Shown here: piece after piece, positions 55,011-64,000 of the stretch
Position numbering within the stretch: the first letter of the stretch is position 1
How the letters are laid out: every line of letters begins with the position of its first letter
From: Siphonodentalium dalli
Taxonomy: Eukaryota; Mollusca; Scaphopoda; Gadilida; Siphonodentaliidae
DNA length: 64,000 bases
Direction of reading: 5' to 3'
Assembly (NCBI GenBank): GCA_032622095.1
Contig: CP136061.1
Coordinates: forward strand, 197,886,935-197,950,934
Position numbers and translations under genes: made by a program
Notes under the pieces: model-generated
What the model was told of the DNA's origin: nothing
The model's input: the letters and a program-made list of their open reading frames with translations, nothing else
Database searches by the model: none

Positions 55011-57490
55011 GTGGTTCACACTTTCTTTATAGCCATCATAAAAAGAACGTAAATAGTATCACATTGTCAAGTTTGTACGCTGTGATATGTAAACAAAGCC
55101 AAATTATTTTACAGAACCTGTTGTACTGTTCGTAAATAATGTGCGGTAAGCAAAATACTCAACAATGTGAATATCCCAAAAATGAACTTTGGCTAATTAA
55201 AACTTACACCATGTTGTTTGCAACATACCGTTATAGCGCTCACTAATCATCGCCACATGATTTCGGTAATTGATTTTTTTTTATTGTGTAATAAACAAAT
55301 ATAATGTAACAGGTTATAATGAAGCTAAACAGATATTTATTAAACAGAGGCGGCATGACCGAGATAGGCCGTCTTCCTGCCGCCCATTGATTCATCAATT
55401 GTGAAATATATTGAAATGTAGTATCAATGCATAAACTATGCATGAATGAGTCCAAGTTACAAAAGGACAATCGCCATGATTATTTTATCACAGAAATTAC
55501 CATGTAGTCACTATAATGATATACATTGCCAGTATTCTAAAAGGGAGGCGGTGCAGTGCATGTGTGCTATATTTGACTGGCCACTGACTGGTACATCCCG
55601 TTGCAGGGTGAACGTGGTGCGCGTTAGGTCTGGTATATTCTGTTCGCATATATATTGATGGGCGAGTCAAGAGTTGTCAGCCAACGTGATAGCAGTAAAG
55701 AGGTGTATTTGGCCCATATGTGGTGAGATTACCAAGGGAATTACCTATATGCGAACAATCGTAATGTTGTTGAATTGGTCACCATGAATCACTCTTCCAA
55801 AAAAAAAAATTGCCACGGTGTTGAGTGTTTTGCTGATCGTACACACTCTATGTGCCGTACCAGTATATAAACAAACGCTGACCTCACACAAAGAGAGATT
55901 TGTGGATAACATCGCATTCATATTCTCATTATACCGGCACTTTACTGTTATTTCATGTGAGCTTTTCAAGTACGAGTAATAGTAATTTCGACAAATCTGA
56001 ATCATACGAATCGGGCCTCTCATTTTAAGACAGAAAGGAACAAAGGAACACAGTTACCGGTATAACTCAAATATATGTAAAAGTAAAACATTTGAATTGG
56101 CGTACTTGTTTTGGGCTGAAATTATCTAGGCACGGGTGTGAAATTGTCCAGTCAGTCACATGTGTACTTCATTTCTTGATTCATACTAATGGGTGCACAT
56201 CACATCCGGATACATATACACATGTATGACAACGCTATACTCAGTAACAGTCACAGATAGTTCGATTGAAACATTCAAGACAGTTATATAGCAAACTCCG
56301 CAACAACATATGATCCATCGGTCCATGTATACAGCTGTTCTCTAATTAATCGACCCCTTAATTTGTTTGAACACCATTTTATCACGACCGACTGTGGTAC
56401 CACCTCGTCTTCGCGGTTATACCGCATTATTCGTGCGATGTTTATATGAATTTTTATTAATTTTTAATTGATAATGCAATCGCGAATGTCGGTCAGTGAA
56501 CAACTTGTTGTATAAACCGTAAACAGTTTAATAATTGAAATACGGGTATTGTTTTGTGTATAGTTAACACAGCCCTCGAAATAAGTTACGGCAAAAGGAG
56601 ATGCCGTACAGAAAGCCATAGAAGCCAATATAGAATGTAGGGTCAGTGGAATACTATTCGGGCCACCTCATAATGGCGCTTCTGGTGCGTACCGAAAGCA
56701 ACAAAACATGCGACATTAGTTGCGCACCAAAAAGAGACATAATATCGCATGTTTTCTCGCTTTTGGTGAGCTCCTTAACGTGTCATTTTGTTGTTAAATA
56801 TTTTGGCATGCAACTAATGTCGCCCATTGTGTCGCTGTCGGCGAGCGTCCGGTGTGCCATTACGATGAGACATAAGAATGTCATGCATTTATAAAGCAAT
56901 GTCGTATAAGAAAAATGTGATACAACTCGACCGTGGTTGAATGGCGGTACAACCGCGGTCATTAACGGCCTACAACCTTACAACCAGTCCGCGCATACAT
57001 CACAACACTATGAACCTGTAGGCCTATCAGTTCGTCGCAGACTCCGTAGAAACATTCAAAACAATGTTCAGCAGACTCCGTAACTGGACGATCATTTTGC
57101 GACACGGTTATCAACTAGTGGACATGGCCACACATGTTTCGATGAAAATAGATGAAAATGATACATCGTGAGTGAATGATCTGTGTCCACACATTATTTC
57201 CGAAGAAGAGAATATCGACAAACCAATTACGACTAAACATTCTCAGTTTCTAAGTTGTTGCTGATATTGTCATGTACTAATCACCAGTGGTTGACATAAA
57301 AGCTTTGGAGAATTATTCTCGTGTCAGTACCAAGTGTAACAGCATTGGTTTGGAATGTTGTGAACGCGACGGTCGAATTAACAACTCGAAAATATCAACA
57401 TCAGCCGGTTTTTTTTAGTTTAACAGCTTGTCCGGTTCACATTCAGACCCAAATCAAACAGTGTTGACATTATTCCAGAACATCTACATT
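54913..57490. repeat. Segmental duplication, copy B
   Basis: Counterpart of 50377-52835. Parts of a third copy are seen at 60740-60830 (ATATCGCGTAAATTACATG..GTAAACAAACA) and 61430-61490 (TGTGAATAATATCGCATTCA). Open frames within are short. Confidence 0.65.
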
Positions 57491-59279
57491 ACAAGAAGTA
57501 ACTACTTGATCCAATTTTGCCAAATAAAAATATATTTATCATTTCAATTTTCACGGCTTCGGTTGTTAAGCAACCAAATTGTAGCATTTTAGGCACACTA
57601 AAACTTCAAAAGTGTACCTGTATGTCAAGGCCGAATTCGGCTTTAAATAAAAGATGCAAGTGGGTGTTATGTCGCGTTTCTCCAGTGTTATAAGGTACTG
57701 TGAAACGACAGATGACGGCGAGTCGATGCGCGGCCATTTTGTTCACTTCAGTTTGATTATTTGCATCGTCTCATCCAATCAGCTTGGAGCTAACGATTTG
57801 GTACTCTGTCGAACCTATATGATCTGCGTTATACTGATTTTTACGGACATAATTATAGTATCATTCTGTTTGGTACCGATGGGGGCTACTGGTACTCTGG
57901 AGAACCAAAAATCAATGCTTTATCTAAGAGTGTATCCCAGAATCCGAAGATATAGGCACATATATTTCTATGATGGGGCCCTTAAAATTATGAACACCAA
58001 ATTGAAGCCCATGCATGAGGAGAAAACCAAAGTCAGCTATACCCAAGTTATGTCCGAATGCAGGACGGTCCATATAAATCCAAGACCCATAATATGTGCC
58101 CAAGATCCGAATATATCGCATATATACACATTTACTAAGCTGGGCCGTCAAAACTGTGATCCTGAAATCCTAAGTCAGCTATACCTGAGTCATTTCCCGA
58201 CGCAAGACGTCCAAATACATCACAACATACATACTACCTGCACAGAATTCGAAGATATACATATTTAGTTACACAACATATTCTGTGCAATGTGTTTGTC
58301 TCCAGTAAGGTTGATAGCTATATGTAGTTGAATATCGACACGGATACAGTACATGTTTTGATATAGCGATTTCATCACCCTTCTATAAACATTTTAGAAA
58401 ATTGTGTCTTACCCATGTATGAAACATGATTACTCAATACGTTGACTAAAATGAGAATTGGATATCTAAACATAGTTGTAGATAAACCATAAATTGCCTA
58501 TTCAAATTACAAATCCATGCAGTTGGCATAATTCAATGGGGGATATCCATGCCTGGGCCTGACTCAAACAAAGTCAAGTAAACGGTTTTCTAAAAAAAAA
58601 GTATATTTCTTGCCTGTCATGACTATATACGAAAAAAGGCAACCGTTTACGGAGCACGGAATTTCTGTAATGCACATCTGTTCCGAACGGAAAACATCCA
58701 AAATTGTCTACGTTGTAACGTTTCGCTTTTTGAATGCGCTTTGTGATGTGTTATCTAGACGCAAAACGAGACAACACCAAAATCACGCCGATTCGAAAAT
58801 ATACGAATCAGCGGACTAATTCTGTGTTGATCTCAAATCGGGATGTCGACATCGGCTCGTATCTTAAATATTCGCAGGTGCCCAGAAATGCATTTCTGAC
58901 AAATATTTTATTCCATAAATTCTGAATATAGGCACGAGTGTGCGCATGCAGTGAATAAATATAAAAATGGGGGTTGCTTTTCATTACTCCATTGTAGCTT
59001 ATATAATATTAAATAAAATTAACCCTAATTGATATCTATAAAGCTCTTTATAGACATAATTAGTTAGTGACCTATGCAATTTTGAACTTAGACACCAAAA
59101 TTAACAATGGTAAACAATTACCACCTGATTCGATTCGAGATTCGATTCATTGTCGATATCATTAAGGCAATTCGATATCGAGTTTCGATTCGATGAAATC
59201 CCAGATTCGCAGGACACTAGCAACACAATGTCTCAATAGAAGATCTCTAAAGAGTCTCCAATTATATATGTAATTTTTT
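57491..59279. other. Receptor intron; remnant tandem repeats, no gene
   Basis: 57890-58260 carries remnants of the minisatellite at 46830 and of the 165-bp repeat at 46130. A 204-codon open frame through this (57654-58268) has no motif. From 59120-59210 an ATTCGATTCGA-type tract occurs. Confidence 0.5.
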
Positions 59280-59746
59280 TAACCGGGTGCGCGAAATTGG
59301 AATTTAGTGGAGGGTTAATAAATTTCGTATAGAATGGCGACGAATTTCATATAAATTTTATCACATTATCATATTATAGCAAGGAAATACGATCTCGAAA
59401 CGGCTGGGTGTTAAAAACAGATAACATTTCCATATCACAACCAAAGAGGAATTAAAGCCATAGTGAAGAAAACAAATATATTTCTCATTTTAAATGAGTC
59501 TTTTCATGTTGAATACAATTATCAACCACCCTCATCACTCATGTTTATCTCACAGTAAACATTAAATAACCCAACATAAATCGAATATCGTAATTAGATT
59601 CTAATTAACACAATAATAAAGTTCCGGTATTGACTTCGAAGGCATTGAGATAAGTTCTAACGCCACTGCGCGTGCCGATAATACACGTGTGTCTTACTAA
59701 AACATGAGGCCGGGTTTACGGGCTAATTATGTGATAAACAAGTATA
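59280..59746. repeat. Dispersed repeat, inverted copy of 11036-11500
   Basis: Reverse complement aligns with 11036-11500 with about 75-80 percent visible identity in blocks. Lies about 190 bp from the MAM exon donor. Confidence 0.7.
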
Positions 59747-59935
59747 ACAAACAATATCAGAGAACTAAAATAGCATGAGCAAATTATAACTCAACCTTGG
59801 GCCAGTTTCGTCGTTCCCAGTTTAGACGCTACCGATAGTGAACGCCAGCACATATGGGTTTTATTCTGATCACCATGCATGTTACTATTATTGCTACATT
59901 AATACGAGAGCATATAGCTACGCCATGCCACTCAC

Positions 59936-60315
59936 GTGATATTTGCCTGATGCTGTTGGATTTAAGTCAACTTCCTTCTGTTTCCATTCGTCACCTTGGT
60001 TTCCATTTATGGAGAATAAATCAACTCTCCGCAGATAGCTGTCATAGTATCTCTGTTGAACAATCAAACTCCCGATACCTATACCGTGCATGCGATACCA
60101 CAGGGAAAGACATCGAGTCCGGTTGTCTGTTATGTGCGCAGATCGCAGGACGGCCTGGTCTCCTTCGGTCCACCCATTCGCGACAGTTTGCACATACCAG
60201 TCGGAGCCTGTATAAACAATTATATGGATATCATTTAATGTTTTTCGTCTATCATCGAGTCCAACAATTTCGATTGTGAGTATTGTGTAATCGTACGAAA
60301 GCCAATTAGGGCCAT
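59936..60315 (-). CDS. MAM domain exon (central part of MAM domain)
   Basis: This 380-nt exon opens after a TTTCAG acceptor in phase 1 and closes in phase 0 at a GTGAGT donor. It encodes 126 full codons. The C-terminal half carries the MAM signature: CLSLWYRMHG (the Cys-leu-x-phe/leu-Trp-Tyr block), a G-S-L-I-V strand, then GNQGDEW and KEVDL just before the splice site. The first half (DGPNWLSYDYT onward) is less typical. The N-terminal MAM Cys and Trp are not visible, so they should be in an upstream exon. It joins in frame to the exon at 45256-45343, which supplies the end of the domain. The interval 60355-60550 just upstream is palindromic repeat, not coding. Confidence 0.8.
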
Positions 60316-60354
60316 CTGAAACACAACCGCACCCCAAATATACAAATACACAAC

Positions 60355-60550
60355 TCACTATAACGACTTGCAAGTCGCTATAGCGACTTACGAAACGTTG
60401 CAACTCGTTATAAGGAGTTGTTGGAAGTCGTTATAACGTCTTGTAGAAATAAAAACATATAAATATAATCTAAACAATTTCGACAACTTCCGACCTGCAA
60501 GTCGTAATAACGAGATGTAAGTCGTAATAACGAGATGTAAGTCGTAGTAA
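60355..60550. repeat. Palindromic AGTCGTTATAACGACTT-type repeats
   Basis: At least eight variants of AAGTCG(T/C)TATA(A/G)CGACTT in both orientations, just upstream of the MAM exon acceptor on the minus strand. Confidence 0.8.
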
Positions 60551-61139
60551 TCGAGATTCCAGTTTCATACATAATTGTTATATGCACATAGCATCAACTA
60601 TATGCGAGACTGCACAAGAGGGATTAAGGATACCCATGCATGCATTGCAATTGGACTATATTAAAGATACGGACGGCCTTTCCTGTGGATACAGGTTTTT
60701 AAATAGTCATATCCACTAAAACCACAATAAATATTACATAATAGACAGATGTTGTTCTTATACAAATCATAAATATCGCGTAAATTACATGTTATTATCT
60801 TGTTAACCCTTGGTTATGTAAACAAACATAAATAAAGTTACGTTACGATTGTTTATAGACAAACACTGGGAACTGCCGTATCGTCCAATGAAAATGTTCC
60901 GTTGCGCTGTGGAATGCGTAGATAAAACCATTGGCACAATCAATAATCGCATTCAAATCACACCAAATTTTATTTTAATCGACCCACTCTACCAGCTACC
61001 AGTTCAAAATGAAGCTAAACATATTACTTCATCATTGGGAAATGATCAGACAGAAAACGTGTACATAATATAATTGTTATCGCAAAGAGATGAATATTTT
61101 TCAATCCAGTTAGTATTTTCTCCTAACCTATATATGGCA

Positions 61140-61350
61140 ATACATACCAAATAAGGAATATTACGATGAATCGTATTGAAAGTTTTAAGTTGTAAGTGCA
61201 CCAAATTAGGAGTTTTACAACCGACGTAAAGCGCGCGAATCTAAATAAGGAATATTACGAGAATCGTATTGTGAGGTGTAAGTTGTAAGCGCACCATGCA
61301 AATTAGGAGTTTTACAACCGACGTAAGGCGCGCGAATCAAAATAAGGAAA
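61140..61350 (+). repeat. Tandem duplication, about 100-bp unit, two copies
   Basis: AATAAGGAATATTACGA, TTGTAAGTGCACCA, AAATTAGGAGTTTTACAACC and GACGTAA.GCGCGCGAATC repeat in order at 61152 and 61248. Confidence 0.9.
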
Positions 61351-62329
61351 TGGCGCAATGTCGTGATTCATCTTATAAACAATCCACTGCGCTTTTTGCG
61401 AGAAACAAAACAACAGTCGACCTGTATTTTCTCGGACACAAAACGTGTTTTGTGAATAATATCGCATTCATATCATCATTATGCTATACTATTAGTATAT
61501 TCTTGAGGAAATTATCATAATTTGGTAACTGTTATTTCTAAATTATAACATACAACAAAGGCCGCCCGCCCCTTTAATAGCCATTATAGATATATTGATT
61601 GTCTTTGGGGTGGAATAGCGAGAACTATATCTTCCAGATGTGGTGTCTTTTGAACAAGAAGCAGGATTGCAGGTCGAATTGTCAATAGGCCTTCTTGTAG
61701 TTCAGAAGATACCATCGAGATAAATTAGCTTTAGATAATCTACCAGAAGGCAGGCAATATATGTGACACAATTCTCGCCGCGCGCCAACCGTGACATCAG
61801 CAGGCCGATAAATAGTATGAAGACTATAGTCCGGGCGATAGTTCGTTTGCCATAAATTCTCACCTGTCGCCAATCGTGTTGTCAACAGGCACAACTCTCA
61901 TATCACGCCAATATTGATGTTAGCAGGCGGGTAACTTCGAATACGATAGAAAAATGTACATGCACATGTATCTTACGAGAAATGTCTTAGCTGACAAAGG
62001 GAGATAACTCCAAAATATCTTAACTAGCGCATAATCGAAGATGCATATGTTCAGTAACTACAATATATATATGTGTCTGATTTAAAAAAAATGGACTTTC
62101 TCAAAATATGTTAGAAATGGTAAGTCCACCTTCTATAATTGTATGACATAAGAGTCTTTAAAATGTTACTGTTTTCAGGTATCAAGACCTTCTGCAATAT
62201 ATTTATAGCAAGTTTATATATACATGATGTCCTATCTGAGGATCATGAGAGGTAACTTAATTTTTCTTGATTCGAGAAATTTCACAATTCTTCTTCATTA
62301 GAAAGATAACCACACATAAATTATTTTCA
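61351..62329. other. No supported gene
   Basis: A strong donor-like CGACAGGTGAGAA lies on the minus strand near 61866, but no convincing exon is attached. Otherwise AT-rich unique sequence. Confidence 0.4.
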
Positions 62330-63256
62330 ATTGTTGAACTTCATAAATGCATTAAACGGATATGCCTCATTCGAGCTTACAATTTATGTCTACGTAAAAA
62401 ATTGGAAGGAGGTATTAGATATGTTGATAAATACACGAACTATTTATATACCAGCTTCATATGATCTGAAAAATACTTGCCATGTTCACAGCCACTTTCT
62501 TTTTGTTTTAAATGTGTCGCACAGAAGAGAAACAAACGTTCTTTATTTCTACCATATCAGGAATAAACTAACACGGAGCGCTTTTTTGTCTGTTCCATGC
62601 CGTGAAAATGGCTGTTTTTTGTTCGGAACCCAAACATCTTGTATTTTTGTTATGACTTCAATGCGTCTTTCTGGGACATATACAGCTCGGAGAAAGGTAG
62701 TTCAAGTATTTATTGACCTATTTCGAAACCAGGACAAATTCAAAAGCGAATATTATCAGAAGCGTTTTGGAGCACAAACCGTCAAGTGGCTTTAAAATCC
62801 ATTGTTTTTTTTATCTTATCTTAAACGGACATGACTCATTCGAATCTCCAAGTTTTGTGTACGTAATTTGTAGGGACGGATACGATAGGTCGACAAATAG
62901 ACGAATGTTGATACACCGGCTTCATATGCTCTGAAAAGTACTTGCCAAATTAAAGTCACAGCTGTTTTCCAGCCGTTTTCAATTTTTCGTTATATGTCAG
63001 ACAAACGCTCTTTATTTCTACCATATCAGGAATAGACATACTAACACGGAACGCTCTTTGCTGTTCCATGTCGTGCAAATGGCTGTTGTTTGTTTGGGAC
63101 CCAAACAGCGTGTACAAAGTTGTATTTTTTGGGGTTACAGAATGCTCGCCGAAAGGCAGTTGAGATATTTATCGACCTATTTCGATACCTGGAAAAATTC
63201 AAAAGCGAATAATAATATGTATATTTTGAAGCACAAACCGCCATGTGGCTTTAAGG
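62330..63256 (+). repeat. Diverged tandem duplication, unit about 460 bp
   Basis: 62340-62795 and 62825-63255 share CTTTATTTCTACCATATCAG, GTTCCATG.CGTG.AAATGGCTG, ATTTATTGACCTATTTCGA and AGCACAAACCG.C..GTGGCTTTA in order. Open frames (up to 154 codons) differ between copies, which argues against coding. Confidence 0.75.
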
Positions 63257-63486
63257 GGAGACGCACGTTTTGCATAAATCCAGCCAAAAATGGCAAGAGT
63301 TTTCAACAGAGATCTTCTCTGAATCTATCTGGCGAAAAATCGTGAATTTCACAAATCATCATCTTCATTGTATATATCAATAATTTTTAATAAATTTGAG
63401 AGGTTGAAATTATTATTTTCGGTTTTCCGTTTCCGTTCCAAGAAGTGCTAGACAAATTAATAATTTCACACAACACTCCAATCACC

Positions 63487-63665
63487 ACATAGCTTACTGT
63501 CTTGGCTTCACGAAAGGAGGCTTCATTTGTATCGTAAAGTTGAGTTAGATTTTTAATTGCATAATATAGCATCGCACCCCCATATATTATAATGAATAAT
63601 ATTATAAAGCAGTCACAAATATTCCAGCCCAATGAAAACAAATGTTGATATGTAGTGGGGTCCAC
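63487..63665 (-). CDS. Candidate exon of a polytopic membrane protein
   Basis: Minus strand, from about 63665 to a GTAAGC donor after REAKT. It encodes a membrane segment WNICDCFIILFIIIYGGAML then YYAIKNLTQLYDTNEASFRE. The aromatic-Trp-Asn-x-x-Asp start of a hydrophobic segment recalls channel S-segments (for example polycystins), but this is a weak resemblance. The acceptor is unclear and AT-rich DNA can give such frames by chance. Confidence 0.2.
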
Positions 63666-64000
63666 TTAATTAAATTTTTCAATGATCTAATTTCCCATTA
63701 CCAATACAATGGCATTTTGAGATTTACAAAATATTGCGCCGGTCCCCCACTCCAGAAATGATTGGGTTTCCAGCGCTAATTCACCAATGCATGCGTCAAT
63801 ATGGCAATCCGAAATATATAAATATACATGTAGCAAAGCTGTGTGAAAACATATATACATTAGTACAAAAATGGATATAAAACAAGGGCCGTGTTTGTGA
63901 AACATATACGTTGAAAAATATCGACTATACCAGACTATACGTGAACCTTAATACAGGACATACATGTACTGTATGTGAGTAAACTGGTAAGTTGCCTCGT
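63666..64000. other. Window end, nothing recognised
   Basis: A 72-codon minus frame (63687-63905) has hydrophobic stretches but no motif. Confidence 0.4.

Larger units (their letters stand above)
12164..60315 (-). other. Gene model: MAM-domain single-pass receptor with mucin stalk and tyrosine-rich tail (5' end missing)
   Basis: I assembled six exons by hand on the minus strand: 60315-59936, 45343-45256, 24666-24412, 23283-23227, 13979-13901 and 12920-12164. Every junction has AG/GT ends and phases agree throughout (0 inside the MAM domain, then 1, 1, 1, then 2 before the tail). Domain order is MAM (partial at the N side), Thr-rich stalk, Ser/Thr/Asp linker, one membrane segment, basic stop-transfer and Tyr-rich cytoplasmic tail. 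MAM domains are extracellular adhesion modules; tails of this kind usually recruit SH2/PTB adaptors. Introns of 14.6 and 20.6 kb are filled with transposons and satellites. Seen: frames, splice sites and motifs. Known: MAM family signature. Inferred: that the exons form one transcript. No start codon for this long form was found, so the 5' exons probably lie beyond the window. Confidence 0.7.

Noticed and set aside
57654-58268. 204-codon plus-strand frame
   Set aside because: Runs through remnants of two tandem repeats and has no motif.

Overview
This is a window of an animal (metazoan) nuclear genome, AT-rich and full of transposons. Evidence for this is spliced genes with canonical GT/AG junctions and conserved intron phases, L2/CR1-type and other non-LTR retrotransposon remnants, a pogo/Tigger transposase, many MITEs and satellites, and a short fragment of nuclear 18S rRNA. 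The repeat style suggests a marine invertebrate, possibly a lophotrochozoan. That placement is inference only.

The main host gene lies on the minus strand and spans about 48 kb, from 60315 to 12164. Six exons can be chained by reading frame and intron phase: two that encode most of a MAM domain (60315-59936 and 45343-45256), a Thr-rich mucin-like stalk with a 12-residue repeat (24666-24412), a short linker (23283-23227), a transmembrane exon (13979-13901), and a 251-residue cytoplasmic tail with 16 tyrosines (12920-12164). The inferred product is a single-pass MAM receptor with a mucin stalk and a phosphotyrosine-type tail. A second possible start inside the locus (signal-peptide exon 14513-14446 plus exon 14374-14301) is phase-compatible with the same TM exon. 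It would give a short form of about 325 residues with almost no ectodomain. The 5' end of the long form is not seen.

A second gene-like unit on the plus strand is a two-exon C2H2 zinc-finger gene (30705-30733 and 32024-32737) with two frameshifts. It sits inside a 4.2 kb inverted repeat whose arms both carry exon 1 and its splice donor. The right arm has an insertion that includes the first 44 nt of 18S rRNA.

Layout by region. 1-863 is a foldback element. 1.4-7 kb holds TTAA-flanked piggyBac-like MITEs. 7.1-8.9 kb holds an L2 3' end and a 163-bp tandem array. 11-17.2 kb holds the 3' end of the receptor gene and MITEs. 17.9-18.8 kb is a second L2 3' end with (TA)n. 19.2-21.7 kb is a LINE split by a 1.64 kb element with 128-bp TIRs and a 6-bp target duplication. 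24.4-26.8 kb is a duplicated block made of mucin array plus LINE endonuclease. 27.5-27.9 kb is a minisatellite. 30-36 kb holds LINE 3' ends and the zinc-finger inverted repeat. 36.7-43.3 kb is a LINE split by a 3.8 kb pogo/Tigger element. 46-47.8 kb holds tandem repeats. 48-57.5 kb holds satellite arrays built from short palindromes, duplicated with a 2.5 kb unique-like segment. 59-64 kb holds the MAM exon and more local duplications.

In three cases removing a transposon with one target-site copy restores the interrupted sequence (LINE frame at 19837-21479, LINE frame at 37282-41058, satellite unit at 48511-53162). These are the best-supported structural conclusions.
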